36,043 bases of DNA, from contig SBFI01000149.1 of assembly GCA_006227875.1 (NCBI GenBank), positions 1 to 36,043 on the forward strand, read 5' to 3'. This document shows, piece after piece, positions 11,123-19,360 of this stretch (position 1 is its first letter; each line of letters begins with the position of its first letter). Both the position numbers and the translations under genes were made by a program. Below the pieces are notes generated by a model. That model ran no database searches. It was given only the letters and a program-made list of their open reading frames with translations, and was not told the origin of the DNA. The DNA is from Acidobacteriota bacterium (GTDB taxonomy: Bacteria > Acidobacteriota > Thermoanaerobaculia > Multivoradales > JAHEKO01).

Positions 11123-11932
11123 GTGCCTCTGCGCATCGGCGTCGTCGACTACCTGAACAGCAGGCCCCTGGCCTGGTCCTTTCGCAACGGATTCCATCGC
11201 GACATCTTCGAGCCCGGCTTCTACCCCCCGGCAGAGGTGGCGGTACGGCTGGCGGCCGGTGAGATCGACATCGGTCTCCTGCCGTCGATCGAGCTACAGC
11301 GAATACCCGGTCTGCGGGTGCTGCCCGGTCTGTGCATCGCGGCCACGCACGAGGCACGCAGCGTGCTGCTGGTGTTGGCCAAGCCGTTGGAGAGCGTCCG
11401 GCGTATCGCCCTGGACCGGAACAGCCGCACCTCGGCGGCCCTGGTCGAGATCCTGCTCGCCGACAGCTATGGTCTGAAACCGGAGCTGGTGTCGACGGCC
11501 CCCGATCTAGATGAGATGCTCCAGGCCGCGGACGCCGCCCTGCTCATCGGGGACCCGGCGCTGCGTGTCGATCGCTCGGCGTATCGGGTTTTGGATTTGG
11601 CCGCCGAATGGCGGCGGCTGACCGATCTACCCTTCGTCTTTGCCGTCTGGGCGGTGCGCACAGGCGTCGCGGCCGATGGGCTGGTTTCCTATTTCCGGGA
11701 GAGCCTCGGCCAGGGATTGGAGCACCTCGAGGAGCTGGTGGCAGATTCCTCCCGCGAGCTCGACATCGATTCCGCCGAGCTGCGCAGCTACCTTACCGAC
11801 CACCTGAGCTTCGAGATGGGTGCGACCGAGGTCGCGGCGTTGGAAGAGTTCCATCGTCGTGCCCATGCTCACGGGCTGATCGATGCCCTCCAGCCGGTCG
11901 AAGTTGTCGGCAGCTTGCTCCCCCAACCCTGA
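11123..11932 (+). CDS. mqnA: Chorismate dehydratase, menaquinone (futalosine) pathway
   Basis: A 269-residue enzyme of the periplasmic-binding-protein fold that removes water from chorismate to give 3-enolpyruvylbenzoate, the first committed step of the futalosine route to menaquinone. The N-terminus RIGVVDYLNSRPLAW, followed by the segment around GEIDIGLLPSIELQRIPGL, is characteristic, as is the later block LTDLPFVFAVWAVR. There is no signal peptide, consistent with a cytoplasmic enzyme. It starts at GTG 11123, 11 nt after rho, and is followed 21 nt later by mqnC, so two steps of the same pathway are adjacent. Genes for MqnB, MqnD and MqnE are not in the window. Confidence 0.93.
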   Translation: MPLRIGVVDYLNSRPLAWSFRNGFHRDIFEPGFYPPAEVAVRLAAGEIDIGLLPSIELQRIPGLRVLPGLCIAATHEARSVLLVLAKPLESVRRIALDRNSRTSAALVEILLADSYGLKPELVSTAPDLDEMLQAADAALLIGDPALRVDRSAYRVLDLAAEWRRLTDLPFVFAVWAVRTGVAADGLVSYFRESLGQGLEHLEELVADSSRELDIDSAELRSYLTDHLSFEMGATEVAALEEFHRRAHAHGLIDALQPVEVVGSLLPQP

Positions 11933-11953
11933 TTCCATAGAGTTAGCCCCACG

Positions 11954-13135
11954 ATGGACCTCACACCCTCCGGGCGTCGGCCGGGAGAAATCCTGGCGGA
12001 TGCGGTTGCCGGCCGTCGGATTACGGCCGGTGAAGCCCACAGCTTGCTGCTCGATGGCGACCTGCTCGAGCTTGGGATCGCCGCCAACGAGGTGCGCAAC
12101 CGGCACAACGATCCGGAGGTCTCCACCTACAACATCGACCGCAACATCAACTACACCAACGTCTGTGTCTACAAGTGTCGTTTTTGTGCCTTCTACCGGG
12201 AGCCCGGCGACGCGGAGGGGTACCTGCTGCCCTTCGAAGAGATCGGCCGCAAGATAGAAGAGACGCTGGCGCTCAACGGGACGGGCATCCTGCTCCAGGG
12301 TGGGGTTCATCCCGATCTGCCCATCAGCTACTACCGGGACCTGCTGGCCTACATTCGCGAGCACTACCCCGATATTCATGTCCATGCCTTCTCACCACCC
12401 GAGATCAAGTTCATCGCCAAGAAGGAGCGGATGAGCTTTGGCGAGGTCATCGCGGAGCTCAAGGCAGCCGGGCTGATGTCGGTTCCGGGTGGTGGGGCAG
12501 AGCTACTGTCGGACGGTGTTCGCAAGGAGGTCTTGGCATTCGCCAAGACCTCTGCCGAGGAGTGGGTCGACATCATGCGCCAAGCACACCGCAACGAGCT
12601 GCGGACGTCGGCCACCATGATGTATGGCATGGGCGAAGGCTTCGAGCCCCGGGTGGAGCATCTGCAGCGGGTGCGGGATCTCCAGGACGAGACCGGTGGA
12701 CTGACCGCTTTCATCTCCTGGACCTTTCAGCACGAGCACACCGACATGGAGGATGTGCCCGAGACCTTTGCCCACGAATACCTCAAGGTGCTGGCGGTAT
12801 CGCGCCTCTTTCTCGACAACATCACCCACATCCAGACCAGCTGGGTCACCCAGGGCAAGAAGATCGGACAGCTCGGTCTGACCTTTGGTGCCGACGACAT
12901 GGGCTCGATCATGATCGAGGAGAACGTGGTGTCGGCGGCCGGCACCAGCTACCGGATGAGCCAGGACGAGATGGAGCATTTGATCAACTCGGCCGGCTAC
13001 ACCCCACGCCAGCGCACCAATCTGTACGAGCGCTTTGTTACCCGTGAGGACACCTCGGAGGCGGCGCAGCGTTATCGCCAGGCTCTGACCCCGGAGAACC
13101 GGGAGCTGGCGTCACCTCTGCCCGTCATCTCCTAG
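11954..13135 (+). CDS. mqnC: Dehypoxanthine futalosine cyclase (radical SAM)
   Basis: A 393-residue radical-SAM enzyme that cyclises dehypoxanthine futalosine in menaquinone synthesis. The iron-sulfur motif is Cys71-x3-Cys75-x2-Cys78 in NVCVYKCRFCAFYR. The flanking NIDRNINYTN, LLQGGVHPDLPI and GGGAELLSDGVR blocks match MqnC and not MqnE, whose motif as I recall has a different lead-in (NPTNVC...). Late segments THIQTSWVTQGKKIGQLGL and SYRMSQDEMEHLI complete the family pattern. It starts at ATG 11954 and ends 15 nt before the small membrane-protein gene. The neighbouring mqnA supports the assignment. Confidence 0.93.
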   Translation: MDLTPSGRRPGEILADAVAGRRITAGEAHSLLLDGDLLELGIAANEVRNRHNDPEVSTYNIDRNINYTNVCVYKCRFCAFYREPGDAEGYLLPFEEIGRKIEETLALNGTGILLQGGVHPDLPISYYRDLLAYIREHYPDIHVHAFSPPEIKFIAKKERMSFGEVIAELKAAGLMSVPGGGAELLSDGVRKEVLAFAKTSAEEWVDIMRQAHRNELRTSATMMYGMGEGFEPRVEHLQRVRDLQDETGGLTAFISWTFQHEHTDMEDVPETFAHEYLKVLAVSRLFLDNITHIQTSWVTQGKKIGQLGLTFGADDMGSIMIEENVVSAAGTSYRMSQDEMEHLINSAGYTPRQRTNLYERFVTREDTSEAAQRYRQALTPENRELASPLPVIS

Positions 13136-13150
13136 CGCCGGAGACTCGGC

Positions 13151-13570
13151 GTGAGGGACAAGCGCACCGCCGCCGCAGTTCTCACCCTCTCCTCGGTCCT
13201 GCTGTTGTTGACCCTGGTGTGGGACCATCCCTGGTCTCACGGCCTGCTTGCTCTGCTGGTGGGGAGCTTTCCGGTCGGACTCATTTACCTGGCGACGGTT
13301 GGTCGTCGGGACCCAGCGCGGCTCCACCGGCCGCTTCTACTTCTGGCTGTCATCCTCTGCGGCTGCCTGCTCGTCCTCGTAGCTCTCGATCGGGGGGACT
13401 CCCGAGATTTGCTGCTCGGTCTCCCCGTGACTCTCTGGATCATGCTTGTGGGGCTGACGCTCGCGCCCCTGGTGCTCGTATCGTGGGTCTATGCGGTCAC
13501 CTTCACGGCAGGGGAGTCAAGCCGCCGGCAGGATGCACACCAGCGGGCCTCTGACGGAGGTCCCGAATGA
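13151..13570 (+). CDS. Small four-helix membrane protein paired with the symporter
   Basis: 139 residues with no family I can name. Four hydrophobic segments are visible at about 7-25, 30-50, 61-79 and 90-118, joined by short Arg/Asp loops, and the tail is polar (SSRRQDAHQR). It starts at GTG 13151. Its stop overlaps the symporter start in an ATGA, so the two are translationally coupled. Known bacterial symporters of the same superfamily are often encoded with a small membrane partner (YjcH with ActP, YhdT with PanF). By analogy this could be an accessory subunit, but the sequence does not show a recognisable match to those families. Confidence 0.8.
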   Translation: MRDKRTAAAVLTLSSVLLLLTLVWDHPWSHGLLALLVGSFPVGLIYLATVGRRDPARLHRPLLLLAVILCGCLLVLVALDRGDSRDLLLGLPVTLWIMLVGLTLAPLVLVSWVYAVTFTAGESSRRQDAHQRASDGGPE

Positions 13571-15093
13571 GCCCGCTGGAGACCTCCCGTCCGGGTGTTC
13601 TGCTGTTGGCTCTGGGCATGCTGGCGCTGACCATTCTGGTGGGGATCTGGGCGGCACGCCGGACGCGGACGGCAAAGGATTTCTTTATCGCCGGCCAACG
13701 GATCGGTCTGCTGGTTACCGCCATGGCCACCATGTCGGCCGCTTTTAGCGGTTTTGTCTTTCTCGGCGGACCGGGACTGACCTACCGGATAGGTGTCGGC
13801 TCACTTTTCATCATCCTGCCGGTGGGATTCACCTCGGGACTCCTGTGCTGGGTGGTGGGCAAGCGGTTGCGACTGCTGGCGTCGGTCAGGGAGGTCTACA
13901 CCATCCCCGATGCGCTCGAGTGTCGCTACCGCAGCAGACTGACCTCGGGTCTCGGAGCTCTGGCCGTGGTGGTGGGGACCATCGGCTACCTGGGTGCCCA
14001 GATCCTGGCCCTTGGCGTGCTCATCGAGGCCATCTTCGGCACCCGCGAAGCCCTGGGTCCCTGGAGTCCGTTGGTGGCTATGACGGTGGGAATGGCGGTG
14101 GTCCTTCTCTACAGCATCGCCGGCGGCATGATGGCGGGGGTCTACACCGATCTGCTACAGGGTGGAGTGATGTTGCTGGCGGCGGTGGCGGTATTTGTCC
14201 GTGCTCTCGAGGTCGGCGGCGGGGCGACGGGCATCATTGGGTCGATCGCCGACAGCGAGCTGTTCGCGGGGATGCTCAGCCCGTTTGGCGGTGTGTCGGT
14301 GATGACGGCCCTTGGCTTCTTCTTTGTCTTTGGTGTGGGGGTGTTGGGACAGCCTCACATGCTGCACAAGTTCTACATGCTGCGGGAGGTGGGACAGCTC
14401 AAGTGGATGCCGCTGGTGCTCGGTGCTTCGCAGAGCGTCTGTCTGCTGATCTGGGTCGGTGTCGGGCTGACGGTGCCGGCGCTGGTGGCCCGGGGCCGCA
14501 TGCTGCCGCTCGACCGACCCGACGATGCGACGATGCGCTTCCTGCTCGATTTCACCCCGGATCTGGTGGCCGGTCTGGCATTGGCGGGTGCCCTGGCCGC
14601 GATCATGTCGACCTCCGACTCCTTCTTGAATATCGGCGCCGCCTCGTTGGTTCGCGACCTGCCACGGCTCGTGGGCAGACCCGTCCACAGACAGCTGCTG
14701 TGGGGCCGGGTAGCGACGGCGGTGGTGGCGGTGGCAGCGACTTGTCTGGCGCTCGCCTACGGCGACTTGATCGCGCTTTTGGGCACCCTGGCTTTCGGCA
14801 CCCTGGCGGCTGCCCTGGCCCCGGCGCTGGCGGTCGGTCTCAACTGGACACGGGTATCGGCCGCTGCCGCCACCGCATCGATTGCCACCGGTCTGGGTCT
14901 GAATCTGATCCTCGAGCTGCTCCAACGTCAGCGATGGGTGCCGGGGCTCGGGGCTACTCCGATCGAGGGTGTGCTGCCGCCGGCGGTGGCGCTGGCCGGC
15001 TCGTTTGTGGTGCTCTTCGGGATAACCTGGCTCCGCGGGGACCCGGATGGTGAGAGAATCGACCCCGACATATTGGCAATCATGAGGAGCTAG
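13567..15093 (+). CDS. Sodium:solute symporter family (SSS/PutP-like) transporter
   Basis: A 508-residue inner-membrane transporter with about 13 hydrophobic helices. The first helix is followed by the typical SSS loop TRTAKDFFIAGQRIGLL, then FSGFVFLGGPGLTYRIG, and the late signature AAIMSTSDSFLNIGAASLVRDL marks the Na+-binding region and the start of the adjacent helix. It should couple sodium inflow to uptake of a small organic solute. The substrate cannot be read from sequence: proline, pantothenate, acetate and others are all within the family. It is coupled upstream to a small membrane protein (4-nt overlap) and followed 4 nt later by a lipid kinase. Confidence 0.92.
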   Translation: MSPLETSRPGVLLLALGMLALTILVGIWAARRTRTAKDFFIAGQRIGLLVTAMATMSAAFSGFVFLGGPGLTYRIGVGSLFIILPVGFTSGLLCWVVGKRLRLLASVREVYTIPDALECRYRSRLTSGLGALAVVVGTIGYLGAQILALGVLIEAIFGTREALGPWSPLVAMTVGMAVVLLYSIAGGMMAGVYTDLLQGGVMLLAAVAVFVRALEVGGGATGIIGSIADSELFAGMLSPFGGVSVMTALGFFFVFGVGVLGQPHMLHKFYMLREVGQLKWMPLVLGASQSVCLLIWVGVGLTVPALVARGRMLPLDRPDDATMRFLLDFTPDLVAGLALAGALAAIMSTSDSFLNIGAASLVRDLPRLVGRPVHRQLLWGRVATAVVAVAATCLALAYGDLIALLGTLAFGTLAAALAPALAVGLNWTRVSAAAATASIATGLGLNLILELLQRQRWVPGLGATPIEGVLPPAVALAGSFVVLFGITWLRGDPDGERIDPDILAIMRS

Positions 15094-15097
15094 ACTC

Positions 15098-15976
15098 GTG
15101 AGCATCCGATTTCTGGTCAACCCCGGCTCCGGTGGCGGCAAAGGAGAGCGGGCCCGCGGCCTGCTTGGAGAAGTAGCCGCCAAGGAGGGAGCCGAGCTGG
15201 TTGTCAGCCAGAGCGTCGAGGACCTCTCTCTGGAGGCCAGCAGGGCCGCCGAAGAGGGGGTGGAGCGTCTGGTGGCAGCCGGCGGCGACGGCACTTTTCA
15301 TCACGTGGTCCAGGGGTTGGCCGGTTCCGAATGTGCCATGGGTCTGGTCCCGCTCGGGCGTGGCAACGACCTGGCGGGTACCCTGGGAATCCCAAGTGAG
15401 CTGCCGCAGGCGGTCGAAGTGGCGATCGGAGGTTCAGTCCGTCGGATCGATGTCGGCCGGGTCGGTGGGCACTCCTTTGTCGGCTACTGCGGGGTCGGTT
15501 TCGACAGCGAGGTGGCCGCCTATGTCCAGCAGGGCAGGGGTCCCTTGAGCGGGCAGGCGGCGTACGTCTACGGCGTGCTGCGCACACTGGCCGCCTTCAA
15601 GCCGCCGGTCATCCGCGTCGAGTACGACGGTGGCAGCTACGAGAAGGGTGCCATGTTTGCCGTGGTGTGCAACCACTCCCGCTTTGGCGGTGGGATGTTC
15701 ATCGCCCCCGAGGCCAAGATCGACGACGGGATGCTCGATCTGGTCGTCGTCGAGGCCATCTCCAAGCTCAAGCTCTTGAGGATCTTTCCCAAGGTCTACA
15801 AAGGGGAGCATGTCGGGCATCCGGCGGTGACCATCGTGCGCACCCGCTCGGCGCGGATCTTCGTCGACCGCACCATGACCATGGCCAGCGATGGAGAGCC
15901 CATCATGGAGGTAGGGGAGGATGGGGTAGAGGCCTCGGTCCGCCCTGGTGCTCTCGGGGTCGTGGTTCCCGACTGA
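15098..15976 (+). CDS. YegS/BmrU-like lipid (diacylglycerol) kinase
   Basis: A 292-residue ATP-dependent kinase of the soluble diacylglycerol/sphingosine kinase superfamily, probably phosphorylating diacylglycerol or a related lipid at the inner membrane face. The N-terminal RFLVNPGSGGGKG and the nucleotide-binding GGDGTFHHVVQGLAG and PLGRGNDLAGTLGI are the catalytic-domain signature. The C-terminal beta-sandwich includes FGGGMFIAPEAKIDDGMLDL and the closing SDGEPIMEV. It starts at GTG 15098 only 4 nt after the symporter stop, so co-translation is likely. A long inverted repeat begins 4 nt after its stop codon. Confidence 0.9.
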   Translation: MSIRFLVNPGSGGGKGERARGLLGEVAAKEGAELVVSQSVEDLSLEASRAAEEGVERLVAAGGDGTFHHVVQGLAGSECAMGLVPLGRGNDLAGTLGIPSELPQAVEVAIGGSVRRIDVGRVGGHSFVGYCGVGFDSEVAAYVQQGRGPLSGQAAYVYGVLRTLAAFKPPVIRVEYDGGSYEKGAMFAVVCNHSRFGGGMFIAPEAKIDDGMLDLVVVEAISKLKLLRIFPKVYKGEHVGHPAVTIVRTRSARIFVDRTMTMASDGEPIMEVGEDGVEASVRPGALGVVVPD

Positions 15977-15979
15977 CAT

Positions 15980-16070
15980 AGGAAAACTGGGGACACGTAT
16001 CCGATTCTTGCCGCCAACGGTGGAGCTTCATAGGTAATGAAAAGAATCGGTACGTGTCCCCAGTTTTCCT
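15980..16070. repeat. Long near-perfect inverted repeat (REP/MITE-like element)
   Basis: The left arm 15980-16009 and the right arm 16042-16070 are reverse complements over 29 bases with one extra T in the left arm (at 16000 or equivalent). The spacer is 32 nt. The arms contain the core GGGGACACGTA. The spacer holds a Shine-Dalgarno-like GGTGGAG and the ATG at 16037 that opens the next reading frame. No transposase or clear target-site duplication is seen. The core resembles palindromic repeats I associate with IS200-like (RAYT) transposases, but only one copy lies here. Confidence 0.85.
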
Positions 16071-17601
16071 GGGGCGCCGTCGTCCTGGCGGTTCTCGTCA
16101 CCCTGGGTCTGGGCGTCTCGTTCGCCCGCCACTTCGACCTGGCGCCGGTCGATGATGCCTTCATCTCGCTGCGTTACGCCACCAACTGGGCGCGGGGCGC
16201 AGGTCTGGTCTTCAATCCGGGAGAGGTCGTCGAGGGCTACACCAACTTTCTGGAAGTAGCCGTCCTGACCGTCGCCATCAAGACAGGGGTCGAGCCGGTT
16301 GTGGCGATGACGTCGATCGGGTGGGTATCGCTCGGTCTGCTGGCGGGGATCTTTACAGCTTTCACCCTCCGCCACTTGGTGCCCGGCAGACCGGTTGTCG
16401 CGGCCACGATGGGTGTGGTCGCCATGCTCAATCCGGTGCTCTTGAGCTGGGCCTCCTCGGGGATGGAGAGCTTGCTCTACGCGGCCCTGCTGCTGGCCAC
16501 CGCCGCGGCGATACTCGAGGACGCCTCGAGGCGACGAACGGTGCTGGCCGCATCCTGCTCGTGCTGGCGGCGATGACCCGTCCCGAGGCGGTGGCTCTGC
16601 TGCCGATCTTTGCCGCTATGGATTACGCTCGGAGCCGTTCCTGGCGCCGAACCGGACTCTTTCTGGGCGTCTTCCTGGCGGCCTACGGGACCTATTTCGT
16701 GGCCCGTTGGATCCACTTTGGCGCTCTGCTCCCCAACACTTTCTACGCCAAGCTCGACTACGGCAACATCGAGCTCTGGCAACGAGGCGCGAACTACGTT
16801 GGTGATTTCTTCGCTGCGATCCCGCTGCTCGGGATCGCAGCCTTCGCGGCTCTGCTGCCCTTTAGAAGATGGCCCAATTGGCTAACGCTGTTTGCGGTGC
16901 TGGTGGTCGGGCAGACCTTGATCGTTGTCTACGAGGGTGGTGACCACTTCGCCATGTTTCGCTTCATGGTCCCGGTGTTGCCCTTTCTGACCGCAATGGC
17001 GCTCCACACCTGTGTCGTGATCAGTGGGCGAATCCAGCGGCGTGATCTTTCCACAGCGTTACTCGTTGTGATGTGCCTGGTGGTCATCGGGATCCCCGGT
17101 CTGCGGGTGGGTCGTCAGCTCCGTCACGACAAGGAGCCGCTCCGCAGCCACTTCGAGTGGCACCGCTTCGAGGTCAGGTTGGCCCACGAGTGGTCGCTTG
17201 TCGGCCGCTGGATGGGGCGTCACCTTCCACCGGGATCCTCGGTGGTGGTGCTGCCGATCGGTGCCATTGGCTTCTACTCGGGTCTGACCGTGCTCGATCC
17301 GGTGGGCATCGTCGATCCGGTGATCGCCCGTCAGGACCGCGAGCTGGGCCGCGGCTACACCGGACACGAGAAGTACGACATCGACTACCTGCTGTCGAGA
17401 GATCCCGACTACATCCTGCTCCTGGACGTAGCCACCTCCGAGCCGGTGCCGCTCGCAGCTCTCGCCCACGAGATGTGGGGCGAGGCCAACCAGGCACTAC
17501 TCCGTCACCCAGGGCTGGCACCGGCCTATCGTTACGAGAACGTGCCCATGGGTCCGCTCTATCTCAACATCCACGTGCGCCTCGATTTGCCCCCGCTGTA
17601 A
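16037..17601 (+). pseudogene. GT-C type membrane glycosyltransferase, split by a single-base frameshift
   Basis: Two reading frames together make one protein of about 520 residues. The first (16037-16576) has an anchor helix, then PVDDAFISLRYATNW and GEVVEGYTNFLEV, and ends in GMESLLYAALLL. The second frame, picked up around 16545, continues with ILLVLAAMTRPEA, LLPNTFYAKLDYG, more membrane helices, and a soluble C-terminal domain with DPVGIVDP and GHEKYDIDYLL. These motifs resemble the polyprenyl-phosphosugar-dependent transferases related to mycobacterial AftB. One missing base near 16545 explains the shift; adding one restores a smooth VLAGILLVLAAMTRP. No slippery heptamer is seen, so programmed frameshifting is unlikely. 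Residues 2-11 are encoded by the right arm of the inverted repeat. The 3' end lies 3 nt from the oppositely oriented dehydrogenase gene. Confidence 0.82.
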
Positions 17602-17604
17602 GGT

Positions 17605-19143
17605 CTAGCCGACGTCGAATTCGACTCCCTGCGCCAGCGGCAGCTCGGTACCGTAATTGATAGTGCAGGTCTGGCGGCGCATGTAGGCCTTCCAGGAGTC
17701 GGAGCCGGCCTCGCGGCCGCCACCGGTCTCCTTCTCGCCGCCAAAGGCGCCACCGATCTCGGCACCCGAGGTGCCGATGTTGACGTTGGCGATACCGCAG
17801 TCGGAGCCGGCCGCAGTCAGAAAGCGCTCGGCCGACAGCAGATTGGTGGTAAAGATCGCCGACGACAGACCCTGGGGCACGCTGTTGTGGAGCTCGATGG
17901 CCTCTTCCAGGGTGTCGAACTCGAAGAGATAGAGAATCGGTGCAAAGGTCTCCTCGCAGGTGACCGGCATGTCACCACTGGCCTCGACCAGGGTGGGCTC
18001 GACAAAGAACCCGGGGCGGTCGATGGTGCCGCCGCCATAGATGACCTTGCCCCCCTGTTCCTCGATCACTTTCAGCGCCGCCTTCATGTCTTCCACGGCC
18101 CTGCCGTCCACCAGCGGCCCCATCAGGATCTTGGGATCCAAGGGGTCGCCGATCGAGATCGACGCATAGGCGCTCTTCAACCGCTCCTTCATCTCCGGGG
18201 CGATGCCCTTCTGTAGCAGCAGCCGGCGGTTGGTCGTACAACGTTGACCCGCCGTGCCGACGGCGGCAAAGAGGACGGCCCTCAGCGCCAGGTCGAGGTC
18301 GGCGTCATCCATGACGATGATGCCGTTGTTGCCACCCAACTCGAGCAGACTCCGCCCCAGCCGGCTGGCCACCACCTCGCCGACCTTGCGGCCCATCGCC
18401 ACCGAGCCGGTGGCCGAGATCAGAGGCACCCGTCGATCGGCGACCAGAGGTCCGCCGACCTGGTGACGGTCACCGATGGCGAGACCAAAGATCGGCGGCG
18501 CGTCGTTGGCCTCGAGAACCTTTTGTGCGATTCGGGTCACGGCCAGCGCGCACAGCGGCGTCTTTGCCGACGGCTTCCAGATCATCGAATCACCGCAGAT
18601 GGCGGCCACGGTGGAGTTCCAGGCCCAGACGGCGACGGGAAAGTTGAAGGCGGTGATGATGCCCACCGGCCCGAGTGGATGCCACTGCTCTGTCATCCGG
18701 TGCTCGGGCCGCTCCGAGTGCATCGACAGACCACAGAGCTGGCGCGACATGCCGACGGCCAGGTCGACCATGTCGATCATCTCCTGGACCTCGCCCAGCC
18801 CCTCGCTGAGAATCTTCCCCATCTCCAGGGTTACCAGCTGCCCGAGGGCCTCTTTGTGCTGCCGCAGCTCGAGACCGAGCTGCCGCACGACCTCGCCGCG
18901 CTGGGGCGCTGGCCAGGTCCGCCACGCCTCGAAGGCTTCGACCGCCGCCGCCGCTACCCGCTCGTAGTCTGTGGCCGTGGCCGTGCGGATCGAAGCGATC
19001 ACCTCGCCGGTGGTGGGGTTGACCGACTCGAGGGCAGGCCCCTGGGTATCGATCCACTCGCCGTCAAAGGCCCCGGGATTGTCCGCGGACAGGCCCAGAG
19101 CGGAGAGCAGTTCGGTGGTGCTGGTCTCGGTTGCGACTGTCAT
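17605..19143 (-). CDS. Alpha-aminoadipate-semialdehyde dehydrogenase (ALDH7 family)
   Basis: A 512-residue NAD(P)-dependent aldehyde dehydrogenase. It should oxidise 2-aminoadipate 6-semialdehyde (in equilibrium with piperideine-6-carboxylate) to 2-aminoadipate. Seen: FNFPVAVWAWNS and IWKPSAKTPL in the cofactor domain, general base Glu268 in LLELGGNNG, and catalytic Cys302 in GTAGQRCTTNRR. The pattern matches antiquitin/ALDH7 over other classes. ATG 19143 has AAGGAGA 9 nt upstream. The gene for lysine 6-aminotransferase, which makes the substrate, lies upstream on the same strand, and this context fixes the role. The 217-nt gap between them carries a palindrome, so the gene may have its own control. 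Confidence 0.9.
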   Translation of the reverse strand: MTVATETSTTELLSALGLSADNPGAFDGEWIDTQGPALESVNPTTGEVIASIRTATATDYERVAAAAVEAFEAWRTWPAPQRGEVVRQLGLELRQHKEALGQLVTLEMGKILSEGLGEVQEMIDMVDLAVGMSRQLCGLSMHSERPEHRMTEQWHPLGPVGIITAFNFPVAVWAWNSTVAAICGDSMIWKPSAKTPLCALAVTRIAQKVLEANDAPPIFGLAIGDRHQVGGPLVADRRVPLISATGSVAMGRKVGEVVASRLGRSLLELGGNNGIIVMDDADLDLALRAVLFAAVGTAGQRCTTNRRLLLQKGIAPEMKERLKSAYASISIGDPLDPKILMGPLVDGRAVEDMKAALKVIEEQGGKVIYGGGTIDRPGFFVEPTLVEASGDMPVTCEETFAPILYLFEFDTLEEAIELHNSVPQGLSSAIFTTNLLSAERFLTAAGSDCGIANVNIGTSGAEIGGAFGGEKETGGGREAGSDSWKAYMRRQTCTINYGTELPLAQGVEFDVG

Positions 19144-19231
19144 TGTCGGGTCTCCTTGTTGTGGAAATCTTTGCGGAAATGCTGCTGGGGATCATCGTTT
19201 TGTCACGAATCTACCCCGGTATTTGAAAGCT

Positions 19232-19249
19232 TGCACAGAATGTTGTGCA
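19232..19249. promoter_or_regulatory. Candidate operator palindrome upstream of the dehydrogenase gene
   Basis: TGCACA at 19232-19237 and TGTGCA at 19244-19249 form a perfect 6-bp inverted repeat around a six-base centre. It lies about 90 nt before the dehydrogenase start, in an AT-richer part of the lat-aldh gap, where a promoter for the minus strand would be expected. The spacing fits a dimeric regulator, but which one cannot be told. Confidence 0.4.
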
Positions 19250-19360
19250 TCCAATCTAAACCCTGTGTTTTGATCAGTTAGGTCGCTATGACCGTTACCC
19301 GTCTCCGGCGGCGATCGTCGTAATTCCTTCATTTTCCACAGGTTAGCCTCATCGGGCCCG

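Noticed and set aside
13845..15294. Long open frames on both strands across the symporter gene
   Set aside because: They are Gly/Arg/Pro/His-rich shadows of a G+C-rich gene. The symporter frame has all the family motifs.
16530..16560. Programmed -1 frameshifting in the glycosyltransferase gene
   Set aside because: No X-XXY-YYZ slippery heptamer and no downstream hairpin are visible, and the family is normally a single frame.
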